NCBI GenBank assembly: GCA_963922205.1
Contig: CAWUHX010000007.1
Span: 2,046,001-2,110,000, forward strand
Source of the DNA: Romanomermis culicivorax
Lineage: Eukaryota > Nematoda > Enoplea > Mermithida > Mermithidae
Length of the DNA: 64,000 bases
Direction of reading: 5' to 3'
Positions 55,601 to 64,000 of this stretch are shown here, one piece after another. Under the pieces are notes generated by a model. That model ran no database searches. It had not been told where the DNA came from and saw only the letters and a list, made by a program, of their open reading frames with translations. The position numbers and the translations under genes were made by a program. Position 1 is the stretch's first letter; each line of letters opens with the position of its first letter.

Positions 55601-57864
55601 TATTTTAGTCAATTTGATTTAATTTTTTACGATAATGTCTGCATCATAATGTTATACGTGTTTACAGCCCTAGTCAGTACTGGACAATGACAGAAATTCT
55701 TGCTGGTCGAAGAATCTCAATTTTTTGGTTGCCTGATTTTATTTGCCTTCTCCGGTTCAAAACTGATTTGATTTACGTTGTTCTGATTAAATTGATGAAA
55801 AATGGTTGATTTCTTGCTGATATGTTTGGTTTTCTACTTTTTTGGTGGCATTATCTAGCTGGTTGAAACTATCAGCACATTGCTGCTCAGGTCTCCCTCT
55901 GGTAGTGGTACACATATTTTAGAATCCTATGGGAATTAAGGATTTTTCATTTTTCCTCCGAAAGAAATCTGGAAAATTCTGGACAAATAACCTGGGAAAC
56001 TTGAAAAAAGTGGGAGAATTTAATTTCGGAAATCCGCTGGACACCCAGCTATATGTTTTGAGACGATAGATGCAGCGATGATCTCGTGAAAGTAGGTTTG
56101 TTGAGGCAACCTATTCCCGCTACTTGGGACTTCAGTTAAAGTTAGGCTCGGTCCGGGACTTGAACCCGGGACCTTGCGGCTACCGTCTGCACGCTCTAAC
56201 CAACTGAGCCAACCGAGCAGCGGGAAAGGCGCTCTCTTTTTGCAACAATTCGTAGTTGAGGTGGCTGCTTTGGCCACTCTCAACAGGTTCAACGCAAAAA
56301 AACTCCTGAGCATATTGTTGTCATCAATGAAAAAAAATTCTCATCCATGAACGGCAAACAGATCAACTGAAAATTTACTTCAATAACTTGGATTAAATGG
56401 CCAAGATTTCTCCCCTGGTTTCGACATAGTTCTACACAAGTCAACAGTGACTAGGCATAATGTTTTTCTTATGATTTTGTCTCCCCATTTTCATGAAGAA
56501 AGTCAGCATTTTTTCTATAATATAAAGTTTTTCAGCGCGTGAAAATTGCATTTCGAGTTGAATTTAGTTTTTTAGTTGTCACTGCGTCTATCTTTTTAAA
56601 ATAAATGGGCTGTAGTATGACTTTAACAAGAAGATTTGGCTAGAGTGAATGATACAGAATTTTCTTATGATTAGGATCAACTATTCCGGCTAAAATGACG
56701 ATTTTAGCTGATAGTTCTCGTTAACTGTTGTTCATTGTGGAATATCGCATTAAGTACCCATTTCAAACTAGGAGTGGATATCAAAATCTGACACCTGTTA
56801 AACCAGAATCGACGCATTGCAAGTGAGATTAAAACTCTTCCTCGCCTTTCAAACATAACTATCAAAAAGTTTTATTCAAAGCTTAATGAAATGAGTGTGG
56901 GGTTTTTCTGTTCTTTTTAAAATACTTTTAGATTGAGAGAAGATAAATGTTGGCACTGTCTCCGAAATCTCTTACACAAAGCTTTTGCTATGAAACTTTT
57001 TGACTCAAGCATTGTTATACTAGTTCAGTATGCTCAAAATTTTTCATTCTTATGTGATATGTGGTTTAGCAGAAAATCGCAAAAATATCATTAGTACTTG
57101 CTTGCAACTTTTATTTTTTGATGCATTTCAAGAAAAAACAGACTATAGCTGTTGGATTGTTGTAAAATTGGTCCCTTATTACAGGCGAAGAAGTTATTTA
57201 TCAAAGAATTTTCAACAATAGTTGCAACAGTCCAATGGGAATGTCTTACCAATGCACAGATCGATCTTGTATTGATATTACCAAATTTAGAGACTGCAAA
57301 TTTAATTGCAAAGATGGTAGCGACGAAGGTTAGTAAAAATTTTGTGAGAACTTATGTATACTTTTAAATAATTTTCTTTGCAGTCTGTCCTCAAGGTTAT
57401 AAAAGATGTTCAAATTGCAAATGTAGTCTCAATGTGACGAAGGACTCTTGCCAAGATGATCAAGGTGCAAAAAATGAGTTTTCAAAATCGATTTTCAGTT
57501 TTGCAGCTGAAAGTTGAATAGTGTTTTAGTCAGCTCAATATGCAAAAGATCAGAAATGTTCTACTGCCAAAATAATGCTTACTGTGTCAGATTAGCGGAT
57601 TTATTGAACAAAATCCAAAATTGCCCAGATAATTCAGACGAAAGTAAGCGATTTTTTTTATTTTTTCCATTTAATTTTTTCGAAACATTTTTTTCTTGAT
57701 TTTCAGGGTTCGAGTACGTGGATTTTTGTTATCTGGGTATGGATACATGCAGCGCAAATGCCGTTTGCCAAAGAACAACGTACGAGCCATTTTATGAATG
57801 CATATGCAAATTCGCACTGAACGGCAATGGAACCTCATGTTCAGCGCCTCATTCGAGGAAATAA
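40272..57864 (+). CDS. Secreted LDLa/EGF/vWA (hemicentin-like) multidomain protein, 21 exons, 895 aa
   Basis: Exons: 40272-40347, 40409-40534, 40592-40622, 43964-44001, 44033-44143, 44324-44449, 45926-46186, 47230-47468, 47665-47808, 47984-48158, 50144-50356, 50414-50598, 50659-50731, 51377-51499, 51547-51603, 51654-51770, 53800-53895, 57185-57328, 57384-57464, 57530-57643, 57707-57864. All phases agree and the sum is 2688 nt. Residues 1-18 are a signal peptide ([18 protein letters not shown]). LDLa modules lie at about 36-67, 67-90 (partial), 92-127, 605-640, 660-698, 735-778 and 808-843. EGF-like modules lie at about 129-168 and 850-890. A Thr/Pro linker is at 170-190, the vWA-like region at about 200-440, and hemicentin-like post-vWA strands continue to about 599. 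There is no transmembrane segment, so it is probably extracellular. The vWA metal motif DxSxS is replaced by DMQAD. Ligand unknown. Confidence 0.85.
40907..43735 (+). mobile_element. TTTAAGACACG element (family C) in intron 3, carrying a nested insertion
   Basis: The left end TTTAAGACACGATTTCTGAG matches the inverted right end near 43735 (CAGAAATCATGTCTTG). The interior matches 52218-53610 except for about 800 bp at 40998-41797. It occupies most of the 3.3-kb intron between exons 3 and 4. No frame resembles a transposase. Confidence 0.75.
40998..41797 (+). mobile_element. Body-A element nested inside the family C copy
   Basis: The family C sequence breaks after GAAAAAGAGATATTT and resumes with ACATGCTGAGTAGCG. 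The inserted part carries body A (41120-41660: GGCGCTTCGCGCCGG, AAGCTCAGGCGCGGCT, CTTAAACGTATTAT) with arms made of TTTTCCACA/TGTGGAAAA words. This proves that body-A elements insert as units. Confidence 0.7.
43964..44449 (+). CDS. Exons 4-6: LDLa and EGF-like modules
   Basis: Exon 4 (43964-44001) encodes [12 protein letters not shown], continuing the short second LDLa. Exon 5 (44033-44143) encodes [15 protein letters not shown] to CGDWTDE, a full LDLa. Exon 6 (44324-44449) encodes a six-cysteine EGF-like module ([29 protein letters not shown]). The gap between exons 4 and 5 is only 31 bp. Confidence 0.85.
45000..45170 (+). repeat. GTCCCGATTCCCCGAA word array
   Basis: About ten imperfect units of 14-17 bp, such as GTCCCGATTCCCCGAA, GTCCATATTCCCCATAG and GTCCCTATTCCCTGAAC. 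It lies inside the 44575-45885 element. Confidence 0.65.
45610..45870. repeat. Tandem palindromes TTAAGCTGYAGCTGAGCT
   Basis: Five copies (about 45610, 45676, 45728, 45780 and 45826) of a self-complementary unit built from AGCT words: TTAAGCT-AGCTCAGCT-AGCTTAA. Each could form a hairpin. Confidence 0.7.
45926..46186 (+). CDS. Exon 7: Thr/Pro linker and start of the vWA region
   Basis: Encodes [19 protein letters not shown], a probably O-glycosylated linker, then the first strand and helix of the vWA-like region ([19 protein letters not shown]) and [10 protein letters not shown]. Phase 1 at both ends. The next true exon is 47230; the open frame at 46293-46493 does not fit the phase. Confidence 0.8.
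46187..47229 (+). other. Intron 7
   Basis: 1.04-kb intron. It contains one unused open frame (46293-46493) and no recognised transposon copy. Confidence 0.6.
47230..48158 (+). CDS. Exons 8-10: vWA core
   Basis: Exon 8 (47230-47468) gives [31 protein letters not shown] and [15 protein letters not shown]. Exon 9 (47665-47808) gives [13 protein letters not shown] and [18 protein letters not shown]. Exon 10 (47984-48158) continues with a beta-rich part. The order and spacing follow the N-terminal vWA of hemicentin-type proteins. Confidence 0.8.
48159..50143 (+). other. Intron 10
   Basis: 1.98-kb intron. A segment at about 49030-49090 (TTCTTGAAATGCTTCC, GGAAAGCAAGTAGTATTTCA) also occurs at 24790-24845. 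A short TTAGGC cluster lies at 49487-49540. Otherwise nothing was recognised. Confidence 0.6.
49487..49540 (+). repeat. Short TTAGGC/GCCTAA cluster
   Basis: Contains CTTAGGCTTAGGCCTAAGCT, a palindromic pair of nematode-type telomere hexamers, plus AAGCTTAGGCTTGG just before it. Confidence 0.55.
50144..50731 (+). CDS. Exons 11-13: hemicentin-like post-vWA beta domain
   Basis: Exons 50144-50356, 50414-50598 and 50659-50731. The phrase [16 protein letters not shown] resembles the strand after the vWA domain of hemicentins. Two to three N-glycosylation sequons (NIT, NFT, NGT) are present. The introns are 57 and 60 bp. Confidence 0.75.
50732..51376 (+). other. Intron 13
   Basis: 645-bp intron with no recognised repeat copy. 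Confidence 0.55.
51377..51770 (+). CDS. Exons 14-16: two LDLa modules
   Basis: Exon 14 (51377-51499) encodes [17 protein letters not shown] to CPTGIDE. Exons 15 and 16 (51547-51603, 51654-51770) encode FHCSGLF and [17 protein letters not shown] to CGDNSDE. The introns are 47 and 50 bp. All phase 1, as is usual for shuffled extracellular modules. Confidence 0.85.
52218..53610 (+). mobile_element. TTTAAGACACG element (family C), uninterrupted copy in intron 16
   Basis: The ends are inverted repeats of about 60 bp: TTTAAGACACGATTTCTGAG through ATAAGTTGAAAATT on the left, and their complement on the right ending GTGTCTTAAA. The interior matches 41800-43735 (CAGTACTCCAAAGTTTGGAA, GACAAGGGCCACCTGGAAAA, CAAAACGGTACAAAAATTTT). 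A family B fragment with TACATGTAAC at 52620-52800 lies inside. It is non-coding. Confidence 0.8.
52620..52800 (-). repeat. MITE family B, copy 7 (inverted, partial)
   Basis: It begins TACATGTAACAGAGCC and carries CTTTTGGGGTCAGAAGTCAC and ACGGTTCAAAAAATAGTAAT, which is family B read from its right end. It is nested in the family C element. Confidence 0.6.
53800..53895 (+). CDS. Exon 17: Thr/Ser-rich linker
   Basis: Encodes [18 protein letters not shown] and a short Ser/Ala tail. Acceptor TTTTTTAG, donor GTATGC, phase 1 on both sides. The evidence is phase and composition only, since there is no domain. Confidence 0.65.
54026..56047. mobile_element. 2.0-kb element with GGGTGTC(T)CCAGC ends (intron 17)
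   Basis: The left end CAGGGTGTCTCCAGC, then ACCTGGAAAAC, is answered by GCTGGACACCCAGC at about 56036-56047, preceded by TTCTGGACAAATAACCTGG. The terminal inverted repeat is short and imperfect. The interior contains a degenerate body-A stretch (54190-54600, GGCGCTTCGCCCCCG) and no coding frame with known domains. Confidence 0.5.
56145..56218 (-). tRNA. tRNA-like sequence, probably a tRNA pseudogene or SINE head
   Basis: On the minus strand a 74-nt cloverleaf folds: acceptor GCTCGGT/ACCGAGC (7/7), D stem GCTC/GAGC (4/4), T stem CCGGG/CCCGG (5/5) with loop TTCAAGT. Box A (TGGCTCAGTTGG) and box B (GGTTCAAGTCC) fit RNA polymerase III promoters. The anticodon stem has one mismatch, and the loop ACGGTAG would place GGT (Thr) at the anticodon with C instead of the universal U at position 33. 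A functional tRNA is therefore doubtful. It lies within intron 17 of the LDLa/vWA gene, on the opposite strand, about 100 bp beyond the end of the 54026-56047 element. Confidence 0.55.
56219..57184. other. Remainder of intron 17
   Basis: No recognised repeat copy or RNA gene. Confidence 0.45.
57185..57864 (+). CDS. Exons 18-21: LDLa, Cys-rich segment, LDLa, terminal EGF
   Basis: Exon 18 (57185-57328): LDLa with [16 protein letters not shown] and CKDGSDE. Exon 19 (57384-57464): [16 protein letters not shown], an incomplete EGF-like segment. Exon 20 (57530-57643): LDLa [17 protein letters not shown] to CPDNSDE. Exon 21 (57707-57864): EGF with [15 protein letters not shown] and [15 protein letters not shown], then a TAA stop. 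The introns are 55-65 bp. Confidence 0.88.
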
Positions 57865-58430
57865 TATGATCAAGCTTGATTTTCTATCTACAGACTGATT
57901 CATTCTAATGCCTATGTAAATTATAAAACAGAAAAGTACCCTACTTTATGCTATAGCCATTCTTCGCTAAATGTGATAAGAATTTGGGAGGAATAAGTAA
58001 AAACTAGTTTATTAGAAAATGTCCCGATGGGGCAGAAAAAGAAGAATAGATAGTTGTCAAGCTAGAAAAAAGAGTGGACTAGATTCTTGAGAACTTGAGT
58101 TAAAGTTTGAAAAATCCACTTTTGTAATATTTTTCATTCTTTCTCATTGAAAATTTTTCATGTCTGGAAAAGTATATTCTGCAGCTGAGTGCATCAGCAT
58201 GTCTACCAATCATTAATTCACATAGGATGGGGGAATAAACGTTTCCAATGATATCCTGAATACCCCTGGCTGGTCTTTGGAAAAAATCAATTGATTCTGC
58301 TTGCAGTTTTTCAAAATCTGAAAACACATGAAGAACATGTTGAAATTAAATTTTTTTTGGAAATCCGTTTTTTACTTTCCAATTCCCCCTCGAAAATTCT
58401 TTCCATGCACCTCTACTTCCAACCATACAT
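57865..58430. other. 3' flank of the LDLa/vWA gene
   Basis: It should contain the 3' UTR and polyadenylation site. No domain or repeat copy was recognised before the retrotransposon piece begins. Confidence 0.4.
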
Positions 58431-59668
58431 ATGTATGGGGGAGAGAAGCGGAAAAGAAAGATCACCCTCTTGCAGAGAAAGGATGAGGTATTGAAACCTT
58501 ATTTTGATAGATTGGGTCCAAATGGGACAACCAAGTATCACAGTGGATTTTACATCCAGAATGAAGTGTTATACCGGGAAGCTGGACAGGGAGCTGACAA
58601 TCAAGTGGTCATCCCAGCCTGTCTAAAAGACAATACTTTGCACCAGTACCTTGGTGCTGTTACAATGACTATCATCAAGGGTTCAAGAGAACTCTTGCTA
58701 TGATTAAAAAATCATTCTGCTGGTCTGGAATAGAACAGGATGTCAGGCATTGGATAAAATTTTGTCCAATTTGCCAGATGGCTAACCTGGGAAAGGCTGA
58801 AGTTCCACCACTAATACCAATAATTCTAGAAGGTCCATTTGACATTGTATCAGTGGGCATTGTGGGCATATCTCCACTAAGTGAGAAGAGACCGTATGTC
58901 ATAGTCTTTCAGGACCACTTTACAAAATGGGTTGGAGCTGAACTGATCCCTGATCAGTCAGCTAGCACTGTTGTAGACACTTTTCTACAAGCTATTGTAT
59001 TCAGATACGGGACTCTACAGAGATTGCTCAGTGATTGAGGAGGTTGTTTTACCTCAGATCTAATGAAGGAAATCTGCAAGTTATTGGAGTGTCAGAAAAT
59101 CTACACAACAGCTTACCATCCTCAGGGAAATGGTATGGTTGAAAGATTTAATCAGACACTCATAAAGCAGCTCAGAAAAGTGGCAATTGAGGAAAAAGTC
59201 AACTGGCCATGATATTTGAGAGCAGTGGTCTTTGCCTATAATGCTACACCGCATGCAGCAACAGGGCAATCCCCATTTTCATTGCTTAGAAGTCACTAGG
59301 CAACCTTCGGGTTAAACTTGTCGAAAGCATAGGATATTGTAATGCCAGATGTTAATGCAGAGGCATAAAAATTTGTGTTGACAAATTGTTTAGTCAACCT
59401 TTACGAGGATATTGCAAAAAATATCCAGAGTGCTGCAGAAAAATTGAAGAAATACTTGGATAAAAAGTCCAAAGAACAGAAGTTCCAAGAAGAGGACTGG
59501 GTTCTGCTAAAAGTTGACAAGCAGAAGAAATTAGGACTTCCATGGTCTGGTCCGTTCATAGTTTCAGAGATTTTGCAAGTAGCGGAGAATGTTGTCACCA
59601 TTATTCATTGGGACAACCTGCTAAATCACCAAACTGTTTCAATCAGCAGGTTGAAACATTTTTGCTAG
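58431..59668 (+). pseudogene. Ty3/gypsy integrase (3' half of pol)
   Basis: The integrase zinc finger lies at about 58630-58790, with the histidine part split by a frameshift near 58650 and the CPIC cysteine pair intact. The catalytic core follows: FDIVSVGIVGIS (first Asp, about 58840), LLSD (second Asp, about 59030) directly followed by a TGA, and GNGMVERFNQTL (Glu, about 59140). The C-terminal domain (59375-59668) ends with the GPF motif GLPWSGPFIV and HQTVSISRLKHF. At least four stops or frameshifts are present. No RNase H or reverse transcriptase precedes it on this strand. The family is the same kind as the 31.4-33.7 kb copy (shared VIVFQD.FTKWV and LIPDQ.AST). Confidence 0.85.
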
Positions 59669-60689
59669 GAGACCAATAGGGTCTTGCCACGAATAGGGGG
59701 AGGAGCACTAAATCAATCACTGTCATTGTGAAATTTCGCTCAAGGCAAAATGCTGCACAATTTTGCACAGATTTTCTGTATATATCTCACATGAGTAGGT
59801 ACTGTTCTAAGAATATTTTGTAAAATTTTATAATATTTATCGCCTTTACATATTATTCATATTAATTTTGTAAATTTTTCCATATATTTCAGACTTTGGG
59901 AAAAAATCAGCAGAAGTTTAGACCAAGAAGCCAGTGACAACCAAAAAATTTTCTGACCTTTTTCAAAAATTATTATTGTCAAATTTTTCCTTTTTCCAAT
60001 GAAATTATTGCTGCCCCCGCTTATCTGCATTCTATACTTCCCATGGAAAGAAGAATTAAAATTTCCCAAATCATACATAAAAAGGAAATTAGCAAAAAAT
60101 TGCTAAATTATACTTTTTCAGCATTCAGAAATTTTTACAAATTTTCAAATTATTTTACTCAAAAGAAAGAATTCTTTGAAAGAAAAATGAGTAAAAATGC
60201 GTAGAACTGCCAACAAGCTCCGACACCCAAGTGGTTACATACAGAGCACCATGTAGAGTTCAGCAAGCCACAGGAACTGCAAGACAACTGTTTCTTCTTT
60301 ATTGATGGTAAGTTTCGAACTTATTTTATTACAACATTTTTGGAAATCACAGGATATGCCCAGAGGTCACTGGAAGACCAAATCGGGGCCTCAAATTAAG
60401 GGCAGAGGAGGTTAGAACTTAGAGGGGATGAAAATTGAGAGTACCAACAATCAGAAACTCAAGGCTAATCAGGGATTTCCTAATGTGGAAATAGACCTGC
60501 TATCGGAGAGAGTTAGACCTTTGAGGGAAGCCTAGAACCTTGGGTTCAGCCCATTCAATTTTCAAGTAATGAAAATCTAAATTAAAATTAAGTATTTTCA
60601 AATCAAAACATATCATTTTTCAAAATCAAAAACCATTAAAAATTATAAACCTTGAGCGCTATAAAAATTGTAAATACTGAGTGCCATAA
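59669..60689 (+). other. Polypurine tract, putative LTR and flank
   Basis: AATAGGGGGAGGA at 59692-59704 is the polypurine tract of the integrase half. The following sequence should be its 3' LTR, perhaps from TGTCATTG near 59720, but no second copy lies in the window. The stretch is AT-rich and non-coding. Confidence 0.4.
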
Positions 60690-61812
60690 ATGAAGGGTAG
60701 TTGGTCACTCAAGCTTCTCTCCCTAAACCTTTGGAGTTTTTTCTTAGACCCTCGAAATGGGAACTCTTTTATGGCTTTGACTTTTTTTGGATCTGGGGAA
60801 ACTCCATCTGAATTTAAGATATGTCCTAAAAAATGGACTCTCTCTGGAGGAATTCACAGTTATATAGCTTTAGGGTCAACTGAGCCTTTCTGAGAGCTTG
60901 CAGGACTAGCTCTAAATTAAGTAAATGCTCCTCAAATGTGTTTGAGAATACAATTATATCGTCTATGTAAACTAGACAGATCTTCCACACATATGAGTAC
61001 AAAACTCTTTCAATCATGAGCTGGAACTCTACTGGTGCATTTTTTAGACCAAAGGGCATGACTTTAAACTGATATAGCCCTTCCTGGCATATAAAAGCAG
61101 TCTTTTCTTTGCCTTCTTCATCCATTGGCACTTGCCAATAACCTGACTTGAGATCAAAGGTGGTATAAAGTTTTGCCCTTCCTAAACAGTCTGTGTAATC
61201 ATCCATTCTAGGAATGTGATATTTGTCATCCTTTGTGACCTCATTTATACCCCTAAAGTCCACTACTGGTCACTTTGTACCATCCTTTTTACCTACTAAA
61301 AATAAAGGAGCTGCCCAAGGCAACTTTAATGGCTCTATAACACCCTTTTTGAGCATATCTTGCACATGCTCATGAACATGTGACCTTAAATTAATAGCAG
61401 TTCTGTAATAGTGCTTAGCCACAGGTACTAGATCGTCTGTATTTATTTTACAGGCCAAATAGGGTGTAGTAGTTGGCGAATTGTTAGGCAAACTAAATAT
61501 GTCTCTATATTTGGAGAGACACTTTAAAGCTTGTTCCAACTGATCAGAAGGTATATTGGATTTAGCTAGCATCTTGTACAAGCCTTCCCTGAACTCTCTC
61601 TCATCAGTTTGAGTCAAATCAGGTTTAACAATGACTGCACAAAGTTGCAGCTTCTCCTCTTCTTCAACTATCTTGCCCTTCAATTGATCTTGATTAGAGG
61701 CATCACATAACATGCAATTAGTATAGCCAATTATTTGATTTTGTTTCAGATGGCATCCCTTTTGGCCCATATCTTTGAAAGGCATTTTAATATCTGCGTT
61801 CAATATCATCAA
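60690..61812 (-). pseudogene. Ty3/gypsy reverse transcriptase (5' part of pol)
   Basis: The minus-strand reading runs from 61812 down. The pre-RT segment (LSKYRDIFSLPNN) and RT motif 1 (GVIEPLKLPWAAPLFLVGKK) are followed by an in-frame TGA at about 61266-61268. Open sequence then continues with VVDFRGIN, TTFDLKSGYWQV (catalytic Asp), FGLKNAPVEFQLM and CLVYIDDIIVFS (catalytic YIDD, about 60958-60969). A frameshift near 60835 leads to FLGHILNSDGV and to about 60700, where similarity stops. RNase H and integrase are absent on this strand. A protease was not recognised. Confidence 0.85.
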
Positions 61813-61973
61813 CTTCTACAGCTAAATCATACCAAGTCCTAAAGGTATGTTTGGAGTTTTTCAGTTCAGACTGAAATGTAGGGTCACTCACACAAATGTG
61901 TCAATGATCAGTCTTTGTTTTGACTGATAATCCAGATCTCCCTTTACTAGTTCCACTAATATACTGACGATTT

Positions 61974-63350
61974 TTAGAAAATCAATGGCCTGTTCATTGG
62001 GTCTCTGTTGCATCTCAAATAATTCCCTGGTGAGCATTTCCAGGTTACACTCTGGTCAAAGACATTAATTATGGCCTTCCAGGCCTCCCTAAAGGTCATG
62101 TTGTCACTTGCAACAGTCTTCTGCAGTCCCTTAGAAAGCCTCAGCAGTGCTTCATATTTAGATGATTCCAGTGTATCTCTATGAAATTCCCCTTCTAGTG
62201 CTGTTAAGAAGCTAAGCACTTGCTGATGTACCATACCTTCTTTTAAAAGTCTGGGTAGCACACCTTTAATGATATTCCTAATAACAATTTCTTGTGCCAA
62301 ATTAGTTGTTGGCATTTCCCTCTGATCATATGCTGCTGTTAAAACTGGATCCATTTCAGAGTTTAGAGACTGCAGCATGATTCGATTTGGATCTTGTTGC
62401 GGTGGTACACCTCCTTGATTTGATGGTAAATTGTCTCTGTCAAATCTATAATCCTTATATGGAAAACATGCCAGTTGATCTGGTCTAAGGGTATTTGGAT
62501 CAACTATATTTCCTCTACCATCATAGACCATTCTTGTCAAAGTTGGATGCTGTGAAGCTATCTGATTTTGATTCCTAAGGTCTGCTGATTGCTCAGCTCT
62601 CTCGAATCGAAGATCTCTAGCTTGACCTCTTCAACTTTTGGGCTCAAAATTTGGTCTTAGCCCTTCATCAAATTCTGGCCTATTACTAGGCCCTGCACCT
62701 GCATATGTTTCAGCTAAAAGATGGTTGTCTCTTTCTACACCCCTATTACATGGTCTAACCTGTCTATCCAGCTCCTGTCGGCAACTGTAGGCTTCCCTTT
62801 TGTTGTCTTCTGTGGCAGCATTCGCGATGATGTTGAACAAAACTTCAATGGTCCCTTTCAATTTGCATAGCTGCATCGCCAATTCTTGATTGGACATTTC
62901 AGGAGCTCTTTCCTGTGAGCCGAATCACTCTTGATCTTGTGGAATCCTCTCTAATTGTTGCCATTCAATTTTGGGGTCCACTTCAAAAATTTTGGGCATA
63001 ATGATGTCCCTTTTCAGTCCTGCTAATTCGACTCATGGTGGTGATCGTTTAATATTTGGTGGCGGCGGTTCATTGGCATCTTGATTTGGATTTGCCGGGC
63101 CTGCCTCCTGTTGGTCCATGGCAATCGTAGGCAGGTGGTCTAATGTTACACCTGCATCTTGGGGTGTAAAATGCATTGCCTGTTGTTGCAATGGCTGCAC
63201 CCTCGTGGGAGTCTGATCGGGAATCACTGGGTCCAGGGCAGCATGCCATTGCTGCTCTCCGTCTCCCAAATTTAGTAGATTCCCAGCACTTACCACTCTG
63301 GGTGGTGATCTATGCAAAGTATTACCTCTGGGTATCCTTTCATTAGGCAT
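61974..63350 (-). pseudogene. Ty3/gypsy Gag region
   Basis: Three minus-strand frames follow in order: 63350-63033 (Pro/Gln-rich N-terminus, MPNERIPRGNTLHRS), 62897-62631 ([15 protein letters not shown]) and 62540-61974. The last has a helical capsid-like part (residues about 75-165: IVIRNIIKGVLPRLLKEG, VLSFLTALEGEFHRD). The frames are separated by stops, so Gag is broken. Its position directly before the reverse transcriptase, and its composition, support Gag. No CCHC knuckle was found. Confidence 0.65.
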
Positions 63351-64000
63351 TTTAAATCCTGCTAACTTCCTGTAGAAACCTGGAGGATATTCTTTTCTCC
63401 TAGTCTGACTACAAAGTTCTGTTATGAGGAGTTAATAGCCACCACTTGTTGTGCAGGTCTTTCCTTAGGGATTAAAGAAAGATAGGCTCTGGTCTGACTG
63501 AACTAGTTAGAGCTATTCATTGGCCAGGCCTCTAAGATGGTGCAACAGTCTGGTCCCCAGACTGTACAAGAACAATTATTAACTTACCTTCAATAAGGGG
63601 CCACACAACAGCTCCTCAAAGTCTCCCAGAAGGAAAAGACTTCTCCTCTGGAAATAACTTACTTGCAGGATCCCTTCAAACTTCATCCTGTCACTTGATG
63701 TCACCAAGCATCGGCACCTGGGCCTTGAGCCCTTCACTCCTACTGTAGTCCGTGCTGGAATATGTATATAAGAATAATATAATACCAAATATTAAAAAGA
63801 AAGTGGCTGCACCACTAAGAAATATATGTAAAATAGGCTTAGATGCTGGTGAAAGGATTTATTGGTGGATGCTAGCACTAATACTGAGAAATATAATATA
63901 AAAGTAACAAGAATGATTTTCACATTCATTTCAGTCTTTCTGTGGTGCTTCATTGCTATGCAAATGTCTGCGCTGCTGGTCATCCACTTTTTCGATTTGC
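63351..64000 (-). other. Putative 5' leader/LTR of the minus-strand gypsy element
   Basis: Non-coding sequence upstream of Gag. I could not find a primer-binding site or a second LTR copy. The element may extend beyond the window. Confidence 0.35.

Noticed and set aside
56020-56313. 97-codon minus-strand frame with [11 protein letters not shown]
   Set aside because: It is the tRNA-like sequence read as protein.

Overview
This window is eukaryotic, AT-rich and intron-containing. It most likely comes from a nematode, and I suspect an enoplean or mermithid such as Romanomermis. The evidence is mixed. The well-supported introns are mostly 47-65 bp, and the rest are kilobase-sized and packed with transposons. 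A 6-bp array resembles the nematode telomere unit TTAGGC. A Gag-like protein family, present twice, resembles sequences I remember from Romanomermis; I could not check that memory. There are no bacterial operons. Most open reading frames longer than 60 codons are chance reads through repeats.

Two host genes can be read exon by exon. (1) SNRPD2, the spliceosomal Sm-D2 protein, lies on + with coding exons at 17470-17584, 24228-24362 and 26661-26759. Its introns of 6.6 and 2.3 kb are full of repeats. A tiny first coding exon lies somewhere upstream. (2) A secreted multidomain protein lies on + at 40272-57864, in 21 exons. All splice phases agree, giving 2688 nt and 895 residues. Its order is signal peptide, LDL-receptor class A modules, EGF, a Thr/Pro linker, a degenerate hemicentin-like vWA region, more LDLa modules and a terminal EGF.

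Between them (27.3-37.7 kb) is a graveyard of mobile DNA. At 28.86-31.41 kb are three decayed virion genes of a Maverick/Polinton (adintovirus-like) element: penton, a small basic protein and the double-jelly-roll major capsid protein. The capsid gene appears to hold a 60-bp GT-AG intron, and its 3' end runs in frame into a Ty3/gypsy reverse transcriptase (31.41-33.69 kb). Copies of an unnamed Gag-like gene lie on both sides, at 27.71-28.43 kb (-) and 34.31-36.47 kb (+).

The right end (58.4-64 kb) holds two convergent Ty3/gypsy halves: integrase on + (58.43-59.67 kb) and Gag plus reverse transcriptase on - (63.35-60.69 kb). One internal inversion would explain this.

The left 17 kb, the large introns and the flank at 37.7-40.2 kb consist mainly of non-coding elements with terminal inverted repeats. 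Several groups share related bodies. A recurring design is a palindromic (foldback) element whose arms are built from many imperfect copies of one short word, with a different word in each family. A short GC-rich hairpin of the type GGCGC-NNN-GCGCC recurs in almost all of these families. I see no DNA polymerase, transposase or other enzyme that is still intact, no rRNA and no CRISPR array. No clearly new enzymatic system is visible; the best candidates for novelty are the word-armed foldback families and the intron-bearing capsid gene.
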